The notes under the pieces were generated by a model. That model made no database searches. It was not told the origin of the DNA and worked only from the letters and a program-made list of their open reading frames with translations. From NCBI GenBank assembly GCA_945877575.1, contig CAMDUE010000011.1, positions 16,353-80,352 of the forward strand: 64,000 nt of DNA, given 5' to 3'. Position 1 is the stretch's first letter; each line of letters starts with the position of its first letter. Origin of the DNA: Chitinophaga pinensis. GTDB taxonomy: Bacteria; Bacteroidota; Bacteroidia; NS11-12g; UBA955. Positions 10,201 through 16,854 of the stretch are shown here, one piece after another. Position numbers and translations under genes: made by a program.

Positions 10201-10393
10201 TTGCCTTTCGCCTAAAATTCTTAAAAAGAAGAAAGTCAAATATATATCTGAAGTGAAAGCTCGCTATATCAGGGTGAGTGCGAGCAATTTTGGGAAACTA
10301 CCCAAGGGTCATCCCGGTTTTGATTACAATGGAGAGGCCTTCATCTTTATTGATGAGATTGTGATTAACCCGCGAGTTGAGGAATTGTTGTAA
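7253..10393 (+). CDS. glycoside hydrolase family 92 alpha-mannosidase with C-terminal discoidin-like domain
   Basis: Predicted secreted or periplasmic exo-alpha-mannosidase, 1046 residues. A signal peptide ending NATAQ is followed by the GH92 N-terminal hallmark NPMVGTGGHGHTFPGP and APFGMVQLSPD. The catalytic (alpha/alpha)6 region has HGNEPSHH, whose Glu604 corresponds to the proposed general acid, and GNEDCGQMSAWYV, which carries the acidic residues of the base and calcium site. The last 160 residues or so (YSAGGPEGLVDGVLG, RLEYSLDGVNF, ARYIRVSASNFG) resemble an F5/8 type C (discoidin) carbohydrate-binding module. No SusCD pair or other glycosidase is nearby, so it does not sit in a visible polysaccharide utilisation locus. 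Its 3' end runs directly into heptamer array 2. Confidence 0.94.
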   Translation: MKSFFLVLASVLCLNATAQIEFVNPMVGTGGHGHTFPGPVAPFGMVQLSPDTRNDNSWDACGGYYYHDSFILGFSHTHLSGTGVSDLGDVLFQPLNAPEFDPKKYRQSFNHKNEAAAVGWYKVLLNETQTTVELTASEYAGFQKYSYPQGKDRWVLIDLEHRDALLSFSLNVDEGKLKVRGHRQSKAWAENQWVFFETEFSEKIIDVKWNDAKTKVLLHFGESNSQPLMIKTVLSFTDFDGVQANSSQVDEWLNFGKAEETFDRISRPEEWFGRCIFRTRELWENEMSHLEVDHAAFKSEKQHDSVLNVFYTAWYHCLIHPSLASDANFKYRGRDQKIHTADHSVYHVFSLWDTYRALHPLLTLTHRTRTREFVKSMLLQFKDGGRLPVWELGSSETNCMIGFHSVPVILEALQKGILVDFDTSMLIQAVRNSSDLKEPAYQYQIPIARELLTLYYADLGYIDVLKEAESVSKTLEYAYDDWCVSKILQLLRPDSIALIDEYRSRSERFLGLFDPETNTMRPRRNGQFLTPYKPGEVNNHYTEANAWQYSFYVPHKVDQLISLMGGNSAFHAQLDSLFYGSEGLSGREQADISGLIGQYAHGNEPSHHMAYLYNNAGSPQKTQELVRRIMKDFYSNTPNGLIGNEDCGQMSAWYVMSALGIYAVAPGSNEYSLGYPLFPKITLKNEIGEILVFERPLDMKEYGPLGLSGSDFIAKYKSKFGEPVTVNVDADRVYYQVPYDWILMGDGLKFSQSKTDYLAGVNLQAVSHVYSRADIQAPQQVEKGSIYPVKVSNFTNSDVAGPLHVYVRYIDSPFVFKHGFPGRVVHRYYLVKDQKQFTFNLAGSALIWACIGDPNNSKTEFTASYITEKPNNYKVVSIAGKYNPQYSAGGPEGLVDGVLGTEQWRSGGWQGYQSQDFQAVIDLNEEISVKYIMPRFLSDERAWIFLPKEVRLEYSLDGVNFLPFNDFKFDVSLRRSESQVVPICLSPKILKKKKVKYISEVKARYIRVSASNFGKLPKGHPGFDYNGEAFIFIDEIVINPRVEELL

Positions 10394-10456
10394 ACCGGGG
10401 GTCGGGTATTGGGTGTCGGGGTTCGGGTGTCGGGTTTTAGGTGGCTGGGGTAAGGT
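10394..10456. repeat. heptamer repeat array 2 (convergent junction)
   Basis: Units of seven bases such as GTCGGGT, GTCGGGG and TTCGGGT start right after the GH92 stop and run over the stop codon and last codons of the convergent gene at 10437. Relative to array 1 the unit is read on the other strand. No terminator hairpin with a T-tract is visible here. Confidence 0.8.
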
Positions 10457-11156
10457 TGTAACGAACTTGCACAACGCGTTGATGAATCCAATAGAAAGCG
10501 TAAAAATGAACAATGATTACGGCTTCGAGAGAAACGATGTACCATGGCCATTCACCGATAATGAAGGGGTTATTTGCGTCTGGTCGTTGTGCCAAATACA
10601 TATAGTTTGCACCCAAGAAATAGTTAATTGACCCAATAATTGGAAGGACGAGTTGAGTATAAAGAAATACTTTCCACCAAGATAAAGGACGTGGGGTTAA
10701 ATGTAATTTGAATGTTGCAAAAAACGCTGTAACAATGATGCCGCCGTGTCCTATAGTGTAAGTTGTGGCATTGTAAACAGAATAGCCTTCTGAAATTTCT
10801 GGTGTGAGGAATGCATGAATGGCTCCAGCGCTCCAAAAGATGAGAAATTCATAAACCCATTGTTTTTTGGTAAAGCAAAGAGCAATAGCTAGTAATTGAG
10901 AGAATGAACAAAGTTGTAACGGAAGACTAATGGATGCATCCCAAGTGCCGTTCATCAAAGCATGAATTTGTGAATAAACATAATCAGCGGCCAGGAAACT
11001 ACCAAGTGAGTATCTAATGATATTGAGTCTTCTTTGGTTTGCTTTGTAAGATGCGCCAAATATAATAATGAAAAACGCTATTAAGCCTAGGTTCATAGCG
11101 ATCCATAAATCTGAGCCGATGGGAACGGTATAGTGGGTTATATTACGGTCCATCAT
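10437..11156 (-). CDS. YwaF-like (TIGR02206-type) integral membrane protein
   Basis: A polytopic inner-membrane protein of unknown function, about 239 residues with roughly seven hydrophobic segments. LPLQLCSFSQLLAIA, AIHAFLTPEI, and PDANNPFIIGEWPWYI are motifs I associate with the YwaF/TIGR02206 family. The track's TTG start at 11204 falls inside the terminator of the upstream gene, so the ATG at 11156 (or the adjacent one at 11153) is preferred. A weaker promoter-like TATATTG lies just before it. Its last codons overlap heptamer array 2. Confidence 0.75.
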   Translation of the reverse strand: MMDRNITHYTVPIGSDLWIAMNLGLIAFFIIIFGASYKANQRRLNIIRYSLGSFLAADYVYSQIHALMNGTWDASISLPLQLCSFSQLLAIALCFTKKQWVYEFLIFWSAGAIHAFLTPEISEGYSVYNATTYTIGHGGIIVTAFFATFKLHLTPRPLSWWKVFLYTQLVLPIIGSINYFLGANYMYLAQRPDANNPFIIGEWPWYIVSLEAVIIVHFYAFYWIHQRVVQVRYNLTPAT

Positions 11157-11191
11157 GCAATATATTACAAAGAAAATAAAAGTGTTTACAC

Positions 11192-11228
11192 AAAAAAGGG
11201 TCAACGCAATAGTTGACCCTTTTTTTTA
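11192..11228 (-). terminator. rho-independent terminator after the T9SS cargo gene
   Basis: AGGGTCAAC / GTTGACCCT 9-bp stem with a 6-nt loop and A/T tracts on both sides. It starts within the stop codon of the gene at 11226 and could work in both directions. Confidence 0.9.
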
Positions 11229-14200
11229 CTTTATAATTAGTGTTAAAGATTTTTGATGCTCACCATCGTCTAGCCAAATTTGATATACGCCAGAAGCGAG
11301 AGAATGGTTGAATTGTATTGAAGAATTTTGAATCATTACTGATCTTGATTCAATGAGCTGAGCCATTGAATTGAAAATCTTCATTTGTATAACACCCTGA
11401 GCAACGGGCCAATTTTGGATAGAGCTGGTTGAGTTTTGAATTGTGGGATTTGGTGATATTTCTAAATTTTTTGAAGCGAAATTATGTGAATTAGCAAACA
11501 TTTCATCTGAATTCAAAACAATGGTTTCATCGCTTATCACAATTTCAAACCTATCAGATTTAGTGCTGTTCGGTTCATTTTTAATTACTTCATATGCATA
11601 TTCAAGTTCTTGGCCACTAGTAATTTTTGTGTTTTTATTTAAGTAGTGATCTACTAAAACTGCATTCATTGGTTCATGCCCTGTTTTGGTGATGCGGAGC
11701 AAATAATTGGAAGCTCTATATTTATTGATATTAAGTTGGATTGATTCTTGACTAATTGGAAAATTTCTGCATTCAATTGCAAGGTTACGGGTGTTCATTT
11801 TTATGCTTATTTCCTCATCTAGGTTGTTAGGTTTTCCTGCATCTAGATCAGTAATGTCATTGCTAAATGTTCTGTCATATTTGATTTTACAACCGTCTGC
11901 AATGACTGAAGAATCTACATTTACAAGGACCACATTTATGGAATTAAGGGTGTTTACTGGTAGTTCCATCATTCTGCTGGTTGCCGTTGTAGTGTTGTCT
12001 GAGTTCTTATGTGACTCATTAAAAGTCAATTGTGGATTTAAATTAGAGCCGGTAGCTGTTTTCACGAAGAATCCTTGACCCGGTCTAACATATTTACTAG
12101 CCACAGTTCCAGAAGGGGTTGCCGTGTTATTGGAAAGGTCTACAGTTGAATACGCACCCCTTGAATTAATGAATGGATCCCACATGTATATGTAGTTTTT
12201 ATTTATATCAGTAGAACTGTTAAGTACTGCTGATGCATCAATGTCACACTGGTAAGGATTTCCAATGAAATTATTTGATTCTGATGTAGAATTTAACACT
12301 GCAACGTTATATGAGCCCGTTTTAAGTGTTCCGGTTGATCTCAAAGTGGTATTTGTTGGGGTTGGGAAGTTGTCAGGTTGATAAATATTAACGCTGCGGC
12401 TACCGCGAACCATTAATCTATATGGAGTGCCAGCGATTAATGTGTTAGTTAGAGTATTTTCAATTGCTTGCCAAGATGAAGTAGCGTTATTGTATGTGAA
12501 TAATGAATAATTTTGGGTAATTGTAGAATCTACTCCGTTTTTGTAGGCTGATGGTCCAGTAATGTGTGTGCCATATCCAGGTTTAGGGTCGTTATTCCAA
12601 GAGGTTCCGCCTTCTTGCCAATTTGCGTTGATTGAGGAATTAGTGGTTACTGTTGGAGAAATCAATCTAAATGCACGTCTTGCGGGAACGTATTTTTCAA
12701 CGATAACATTGCCGTTGATTGGGTTAGAATATGAAACTGATTCTATGATTGCAGTGTATGTAGAATTGCTTTTGAATGTTAGTTTGTTATTTGTATTTAA
12801 AACGCCTGATGTTAAGGTTAATTTTTGTGTAAGATCGGTGGTATCAGCTAAAGTTACACCTGCAGAGTTGTTGATTTGTAAGTTAGCAACGATGTTAGAT
12901 ATTAAGCTATTGTCTGGCAAACTTTGAGTGGTGGTGCCAGAAAATGAAATTTTAGAAGTTGTATTTCTGACATCTAAGTTTCTGCCGCTTGTAGATAGAG
13001 TACCGAATAAATGCAGTGTGTAGCCGTTCATGTCAAATACATGATTAGTTGATGTTCCACCCACAGTAACAGTTGTTAGATTCACACTTGAATCTAAGGC
13101 GCATTTATTGGATGGCAACAAGGTAAAAGCTATATTTGATTTGTAGTGAGGAACGCATCCTTCAACCCAATTGGTTGCAAGCTTATAGGAGTTGCTATTT
13201 GACCCAGCCCAGTTATAAGTTGTTGGAACTGTTATGGTAACTATATTTGAATAAGCAGTATCTGATGCTGAGCCTGAGCTAAATGCTTTTCTCCTATATT
13301 TAATGGTTTTTGTCTGACCTGTTGGTGCATCGTATGTGGCACTATTTGTACTTGCTATGTCGGCATATTTGGTTCCGCCGTCTGTTGAATATTGCCAGCA
13401 ATATACCATATTCGTAAAACCACTAGCAGCTTTCGTGCTAGTAAATGCTGCTGGATTGCCGTTGTAACATATATTTTGACTGGTTGCAATAGTGCCTCCG
13501 TCTACGGGTGTGCTTTGCCATTGAGGGCCAAGTGAAAAGTCAATATAATAATAGGCAGGCCCCGAACCAGTTTGACCCACAATGAAACTGTAGGTTTGAA
13601 GTGTGTCATAGTTGATAAGTGCTCTAGTCTCATCATCAGTAAAGCTAGTAGATTGGCCCGCAGAATTCAGAAATTGTGTCATGTTGTTGGCTGTGTCATA
13701 TGACACAGTTAGGTGCGAATTTTTGCCTAAGATATAGTTAAAGACACGATCAATCTTATTAAACTGTTTTGATGAAGCACTAGTGCTTATATCAATATCG
13801 AAAATATTCACCACTGCATTGGTTAGTTTGACTAATGTTCCGGTTTTTGTGGTGTTTGAATAAGAACCATTGGTAATGAAACTAAATTCAAATTTAACTG
13901 AACCACCTCCCGAAGGGAAGGTAGCTCGAGGGCCAAACATACTGTCTGGTGTTCCTGAACCTCCTCCGGAGCTATTGTCGTCGTAAATGTCAATCGCTGA
14001 TCCACTTGAAATAGAGACCGTTTTTACAATACAGTCAATTCCTTGCCCCCCAACGGTAACTACATTGCTATAAACACAGATATCACCAACATTTCTGCCG
14101 TTGGAAGTATTTCCAGAATTAATATTTGGCTTAAATGATTGTTTGTTATTATTGAATTTTATAGGTGTAGTTCCTACATTAAATACGGTTTGTGCAAAAT

Positions 14201-14264
14201 TGTAATTGACTGAAAACAAAACAAGCAGAACGATGATAAGACGTTCAATTTTTATTATAGACAT
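11226..14264 (-). CDS. large secreted protein with T9SS type A sorting domain
   Basis: About 1012 residues, predicted to be exported by Sec and then secreted by the type IX system. The start at 14264 is chosen because a TAnnTTTG promoter element lies at 14282-14289, downstream of the track's 14294 start; it gives the signal peptide MSIIKIERLIIVLLVLFS..NFAQ. An Ig-like or PKD-like module lies around residues 260-350 (ICYNGNPAAF..YCWQYSTDGG). The middle is Ser/Thr/Asn rich. The last 75 residues contain SPNPTIQNS and a closing GVYQIWLDDGEHQKSLTLIIK-like strand pattern, the type A sorting domain. No catalytic motif is seen; the role may be adhesive. Confidence 0.85.
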   Translation of the reverse strand: MSIIKIERLIIVLLVLFSVNYNFAQTVFNVGTTPIKFNNNKQSFKPNINSGNTSNGRNVGDICVYSNVVTVGGQGIDCIVKTVSISSGSAIDIYDDNSSGGGSGTPDSMFGPRATFPSGGGSVKFEFSFITNGSYSNTTKTGTLVKLTNAVVNIFDIDISTSASSKQFNKIDRVFNYILGKNSHLTVSYDTANNMTQFLNSAGQSTSFTDDETRALINYDTLQTYSFIVGQTGSGPAYYYIDFSLGPQWQSTPVDGGTIATSQNICYNGNPAAFTSTKAASGFTNMVYCWQYSTDGGTKYADIASTNSATYDAPTGQTKTIKYRRKAFSSGSASDTAYSNIVTITVPTTYNWAGSNSNSYKLATNWVEGCVPHYKSNIAFTLLPSNKCALDSSVNLTTVTVGGTSTNHVFDMNGYTLHLFGTLSTSGRNLDVRNTTSKISFSGTTTQSLPDNSLISNIVANLQINNSAGVTLADTTDLTQKLTLTSGVLNTNNKLTFKSNSTYTAIIESVSYSNPINGNVIVEKYVPARRAFRLISPTVTTNSSINANWQEGGTSWNNDPKPGYGTHITGPSAYKNGVDSTITQNYSLFTYNNATSSWQAIENTLTNTLIAGTPYRLMVRGSRSVNIYQPDNFPTPTNTTLRSTGTLKTGSYNVAVLNSTSESNNFIGNPYQCDIDASAVLNSSTDINKNYIYMWDPFINSRGAYSTVDLSNNTATPSGTVASKYVRPGQGFFVKTATGSNLNPQLTFNESHKNSDNTTTATSRMMELPVNTLNSINVVLVNVDSSVIADGCKIKYDRTFSNDITDLDAGKPNNLDEEISIKMNTRNLAIECRNFPISQESIQLNINKYRASNYLLRITKTGHEPMNAVLVDHYLNKNTKITSGQELEYAYEVIKNEPNSTKSDRFEIVISDETIVLNSDEMFANSHNFASKNLEISPNPTIQNSTSSIQNWPVAQGVIQMKIFNSMAQLIESRSVMIQNSSIQFNHSLASGVYQIWLDDGEHQKSLTLIIK

Positions 14265-14281
14265 ATAGTTAGAAAGTACAT

Positions 14282-14289
14282 CAAAGTTA
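14282..14289 (-). promoter_or_regulatory. promoter (-33/-7) of the T9SS cargo gene
   Basis: Minus-strand TAACTTTG with TTTG at 14309-14312, spacing 19 nt, a canonical Bacteroidota arrangement. The -33 box falls in the T-tract of the preceding terminator. It ends 17 nt before the ATG at 14264. Confidence 0.6.
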
Positions 14290-14310
14290 GACATTAATTT
14301 TTAAAAAACA

Positions 14311-14347
14311 AAAAAAAATGGCTACCCTAGTGAGAGTAGCCATTTCA
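14311..14347 (-). terminator. rho-independent terminator after the PID-CTERM-like gene
   Basis: On the minus strand ATGGCTAC / GTAGCCAT flank a 10-nt loop and are followed by nine T residues, about 18 nt after the stop of the gene at 14365. Confidence 0.92.
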
Positions 14348-14364
14348 ATTTTATGAAAAATAAA

Positions 14365-14550
14365 TTATTTCTTGCGGTTTCTCAAACGGTAAACACCGTA
14401 TGCGATAGATGAACCTACTACAGATATGATTCCACCATCTACAGGAACTTGAGCTTGCAAATCTGGATCATCGGGAACACCTTGTGCGAAAAGAGCAGTA
14501 GACAATAATGCAACTGCGAAGAAAGCCAAAGCTTTAGCGTATTTGTTCAT
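14365..14550 (-). CDS. small PID-CTERM-like protein, candidate exosortase substrate
   Basis: A 61-residue protein made almost wholly of sorting signals. It has an N-terminal signal peptide ending LSTALFAQ, then a short acidic Pro/Asp stretch (GVPDDPDLQAQ), then VPVDGG followed by one hydrophobic helix (IISVVGSSIAYGVYRL) and a basic tail RNRKK. Motif, helix and basic cluster is the tripartite plan of PEP-CTERM-type signals, and PVDGG fits the Bacteroidota PID-CTERM variant. Only about 10 residues would remain between the two signals. An exosortase-family gene lies 1.8 kb away on the other strand. It has its own promoter and terminator. Short PID-CTERM proteins are known in the phylum; their function is not known to me. 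Confidence 0.8.
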   Translation of the reverse strand: MNKYAKALAFFAVALLSTALFAQGVPDDPDLQAQVPVDGGIISVVGSSIAYGVYRLRNRKK

Positions 14551-14554
14551 AATG

Positions 14555-14562
14555 CAAATATA
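14555..14562 (-). promoter_or_regulatory. putative -7 promoter element of the PID-CTERM-like gene
   Basis: Minus-strand TATATTTG, exact TAnnTTTG match, ends 4 nt before the ATG, so the message may be leaderless. No -33 TTG is seen at the usual spacing. Confidence 0.55.
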
Positions 14563-14856
14563 TATTTTTTAATTTATTCTTTGATGATCTTTTGAGAAGA
14601 TTTACCATTTTTGTGAGTACACCATTTTTCGAACCAGGTTAGATTCGACTTTTCAATTTTAATATTAATTACTAAGTATTTGTTGTTTGCTGAGAGGCAG
14701 TTAGTGGGCCGAATAATAAATAGGCATACATTTTAGGGGCGTCGTAAACGTCTTTTCTATATGTGACATAGTTAAATCAGTAATGGAAAATTATGCCGAG
14801 TTTGTGCAGCGGAGTTTGATTTTTTTAAAATAATTTGCAAATTCCGTGTTAATGCC

Positions 14857-14864
14857 TATTTTTG
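14857..14864 (+). promoter_or_regulatory. promoter (-33/-7) of tRNA-Phe
   Basis: TATTTTTG at 14857-14864 with TTTG at 14834-14837, spacing 19 nt, matches the full TTTG-N19-TAnnTTTG consensus. It ends 11 nt before the mature 5' end of the tRNA. Confidence 0.75.
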
Positions 14865-14875
14865 CAATCCCGTTT

Positions 14876-14948
14876 GGTATCGTAGCTCAGTTGGTAGAGC
14901 AAAGGACTGAAAATCCTTGTGTCGACGGTTCGATTCCGCCCGATACCA
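14876..14948 (+). tRNA. tRNA-Phe (GAA)
   Basis: Cloverleaf of 73 nt: acceptor GGTATCG pairs with CGATACC, the D arm has AGCTCAGTTGGTAGAGC, the anticodon loop is CTGAAAA with anticodon GAA, and the T arm has GGTTCGATTCC. The discriminator base is A; CCA is not encoded. It has its own promoter and a terminator 10 nt downstream. Confidence 0.98.
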
Positions 14949-14958
14949 CATAAACGTC

Positions 14959-14986
14959 AAGCCTCGCGAAAGCGGGGCTTTTTTTA
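14959..14986 (+). terminator. rho-independent terminator after tRNA-Phe
   Basis: AAGCCTCGC, GAAA tetraloop, GCGGGGCTT, then a run of T residues. One G-T pair in the stem. Confidence 0.92.
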
Positions 14987-15040
14987 TTTTTCAATTCCCT
15001 ATCCATAAATAGAATTGCCAATAAAAAAAGTAAACCACAC

Positions 15041-15048
15041 TATCTTTG
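15041..15048 (+). promoter_or_regulatory. promoter (-33/-7) of the secreted unknown at 15055
   Basis: TATCTTTG with an upstream TTG at 15015-15017 (spacing 23 nt). It ends 6 nt before the ATG at 15055, which argues against the track's TTG start at 15046 inside the element. Confidence 0.6.
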
Positions 15049-15054
15049 CCGCCA

Positions 15055-15723
15055 ATGAAATCTTTAGGATTCTTGGCGGTTTTTTTTATGCTTATAAATT
15101 TGGTTGTAGGGCAACCCAATAAACTTCCTCCCATAGAAGAATCCCCAAGCGGGGTAAATATTTCGGCTCAAGCAGAAACTCCGGCTCCTTTGCTGCAGAT
15201 GAAATCGGTGCATCCACACATTCAAAACGTCAATCAAGTGAATCCGAGAGGGTATTTTTTTAAACACAAAAGCAAAGGTGTAAATGATTTTGATGCTCAA
15301 GCAACTCACTTCGAAATGAGAATTTATTATCCTGTGCCCCGCACGTGGAGCGATGCAACCCACGCTCAATTTCTGAAAGACATTAAGAACGATACCATTT
15401 CCAACATCGTTTTTAAATTTGGAGCTGACAGTCAGGCAAAACACATGGCGGCCCTTCAAAATGCCTATAAAAATGTGGAACTCGGCTTTTTAGAATGCGA
15501 CAGTCTTTGGGGGCGTCCAGCGCTGAGCTATACCGTCAAGTGCGAAATTTATAACAACGATATGCTGAAATTGGTTAAGAAAACAGTGATCACCGGTCGC
15601 AGATACATTGTTTTTTACCAGGGACACATGATTGATTTATGGTGGCACGCCACCCCCGATGAGCACCGCTGGAACGATATTGCCAGAGAACAACTGAAGT
15701 TGATGTCAGTCCTTGGTACATAG
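15055..15723 (+). CDS. secreted protein of unknown function
   Basis: I do not recognise this 222-residue protein. The ATG at 15055, placed by its promoter, gives a signal peptide (MKSLGFLAVFFMLINLVVG) ahead of a Pro-rich linker and a mixed alpha/beta domain with aromatic-rich stretches (EMRIYYPVPRTWSD near residue 80, YIVFYQGHMIDLWWH near residue 187). A single cysteine pair is possible (LECDSLWG and YTVKCEIY). It sits upstream of the exosortase cluster on the same strand, separated by a heptamer array whose first units encode its last residues and stop. A link to the exosortase is only positional. Confidence 0.7.
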   Translation: MKSLGFLAVFFMLINLVVGQPNKLPPIEESPSGVNISAQAETPAPLLQMKSVHPHIQNVNQVNPRGYFFKHKSKGVNDFDAQATHFEMRIYYPVPRTWSDATHAQFLKDIKNDTISNIVFKFGADSQAKHMAALQNAYKNVELGFLECDSLWGRPALSYTVKCEIYNNDMLKLVKKTVITGRRYIVFYQGHMIDLWWHATPDEHRWNDIAREQLKLMSVLGT

Positions 15724-15819
15724 TCTATGGTACCTGGTCTATGGTACCTGGTCTATGGTACCTGGTACCCGATCCCCGGCACCCGGCACCCGGTACCTGA
15801 TACCAGCTACCCACTACCA
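15711..15819. repeat. heptamer repeat array 3
   Basis: Fourteen or so consecutive 7-bp units (TGGTACC, TGGTCTA, CGGCACC, CGGTACC, TGATACC, CACTACC). It begins inside the last codons of the gene ending at 15723 and fills most of the gap before 15856. No terminator is visible. Confidence 0.93.
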
Positions 15820-15855
15820 TTAAAAACCTAACGTGATCTATTTTGTTGTAATTAA

Positions 15856-16308
15856 GTGAGAAAACTACAATCAGTGCAGATATTGCCCATCAGTTTAGAT
15901 TTGGCTTGGGACTTCTTTTCATCCCCCAAAAATTTAAATGAGATAACGCCAGACGACATGGTTTTTAAAATTACCTCTGAGGTGCCAGAAAAAATGTATG
16001 AGGGTTTGTTTATCACATATAAAATCAGTCCGCTTTTAGGAATTCAATTAGACTGGTGTACAGAAATTACACACGTCAAGGATAAGCAGTTTTTTGTAGA
16101 TGAACAGCGCAAAGGGCCATACAATATCTGGCACCATGAGCATCATTTTGAAGCGGTTGAGGGTGGGGTCAAAATGACCGATATTCTTCACTACGATATT
16201 GGGAAAAGTATCTTGGGAAATATTGCTGGGGCATTGTTTGTACATGGCAAAGTCAAGAATATTTTTGATTACCGCTATAAAAAATTGCAAGAGTTATTTC
16301 CTGGATAG
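15856..16308 (+). CDS. SRPBCC-family protein
   Basis: A 150-residue cytoplasmic protein of the START/Bet v1-like SRPBCC fold, which binds hydrophobic ligands in a deep cavity. The pattern IPISLDLAWDFFSSPKNLNEITP at the N-terminus, followed by KGPYNIWHHEHHFE and a closing amphipathic helix (FDYRYKKLQELF), is typical. The only suitable start is GTG at 15856. It lies 15 nt before the exosortase start, though that gene has its own promoter-like element. The ligand is unknown. Its repeated place next to exosortase genes in other genomes would be worth testing; I cannot claim it. Confidence 0.82.
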   Translation: MRKLQSVQILPISLDLAWDFFSSPKNLNEITPDDMVFKITSEVPEKMYEGLFITYKISPLLGIQLDWCTEITHVKDKQFFVDEQRKGPYNIWHHEHHFEAVEGGVKMTDILHYDIGKSILGNIAGALFVHGKVKNIFDYRYKKLQELFPG

Positions 16309-16309
16309 G

Positions 16310-16317
16310 TAACTTTG
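16310..16317 (+). promoter_or_regulatory. putative promoter (-33/-7) of the exosortase operon
   Basis: TAACTTTG with TTG at 16285-16287 (spacing 22 nt). It overlaps the track's TTG start at 16315 and ends 6 nt before the ATG at 16324. Confidence 0.55.
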
Positions 16318-16323
16318 CCTGAA

Positions 16324-16854
16324 ATGGCCCTTCTGAAAAGTCTTCCTCAACTTTCGAGAGAACAAAAATTATTTCTTCGCAATGCCATCATTGCTATTTT
16401 AGTTTGGATCTTCATTGCTGACCACTACGAAGTTCATAACTTCTTTACCCGTATTTTGGCTTCGGCTAGCGGACGAGTATCAGCATTTATTTCCGGAGAG
16501 CCTTCAAAAATTTACGGCGAACACTATGGAGCAACAAACTATGTTTGTTATAACGTAAAGGATTCTGTTGGGAGAATCTTCATTGGATGGCCATGTAATG
16601 GGTGGGACATTTTCTATCTGTATGTGGCTTTCATTTTGGTCTTCCCGGATATTCCCTGGAAAAGAAAAGCGTTGTACTCTTCTATAGGAGTAGTTATTTT
16701 ATTTGGCACCAACGTTTTGAGAGTGTCATTACTGCTTCAAATAATCACATGGGACCCCAAGAGTTTTGAATTTTTTAATAAAACGGTTTTCCAAATTGCA
16801 GTTTATCTCATAATGTTTACCCTATGGTTGATTTACCTCAAGAGAAGAGCTTAA
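16324..16854 (+). CDS. exosortase/archaeosortase-family protein (XrtF/XrtX-like)
   Basis: Predicted integral-membrane cysteine protease-transpeptidase that processes proteins carrying a CTERM sorting signal. From the ATG at 16324 it is 176 residues with about five hydrophobic segments, short like the Bacteroidota members. The family's signature residues are placed at membrane ends: Cys91 in WPCNGWDIFYLY and Arg133 in GTNVLRVSLLLQ. The third catalytic position, usually histidine, appears to be Asn152 in FEFFNKTVFQ. The gene overlaps the next one by 31 bp. The likely substrate is the PID-CTERM-like protein at 14365. Which named Xrt subfamily it belongs to I cannot settle by eye. Confidence 0.85.
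   Translation: MALLKSLPQLSREQKLFLRNAIIAILVWIFIADHYEVHNFFTRILASASGRVSAFISGEPSKIYGEHYGATNYVCYNVKDSVGRIFIGWPCNGWDIFYLYVAFILVFPDIPWKRKALYSSIGVVILFGTNVLRVSLLLQIITWDPKSFEFFNKTVFQIAVYLIMFTLWLIYLKRRA

Larger units (their letters stand above)
14551..14875. other. 325-bp intergenic region between PID-CTERM-like gene and tRNA-Phe
   Basis: This gap carries the promoter elements of the two divergent flanking genes near its ends. The middle (about 14590-14830) holds only short open stretches without start codons and no hairpin I would call a structured RNA. Confidence 0.6.

Noticed and set aside
10564-11156. YwaF-like gene starting at the TTG 11204
   Set aside because: That start lies in the stem of the upstream gene's terminator; the ATG at 11156 is free of it.
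12562-12927. 121-residue ORF opposite the T9SS cargo gene
   Set aside because: Shadow of a low-complexity coding region; no start context or domain.
14704-14800. Short minus-strand open stretch (reads RKDVYDAPKMYAYLLFGPL) between the PID-CTERM-like gene and tRNA-Phe
   Set aside because: Bounded by stops on both sides and about 32 codons long with no start codon before its middle; possibly a gene remnant but not supportable.
14876-14986. tRNA-Phe as an integration site for a mobile element
   Set aside because: No integrase gene, no repeat of the tRNA 3' end seen nearby, and the tRNA has its own terminator directly after it.
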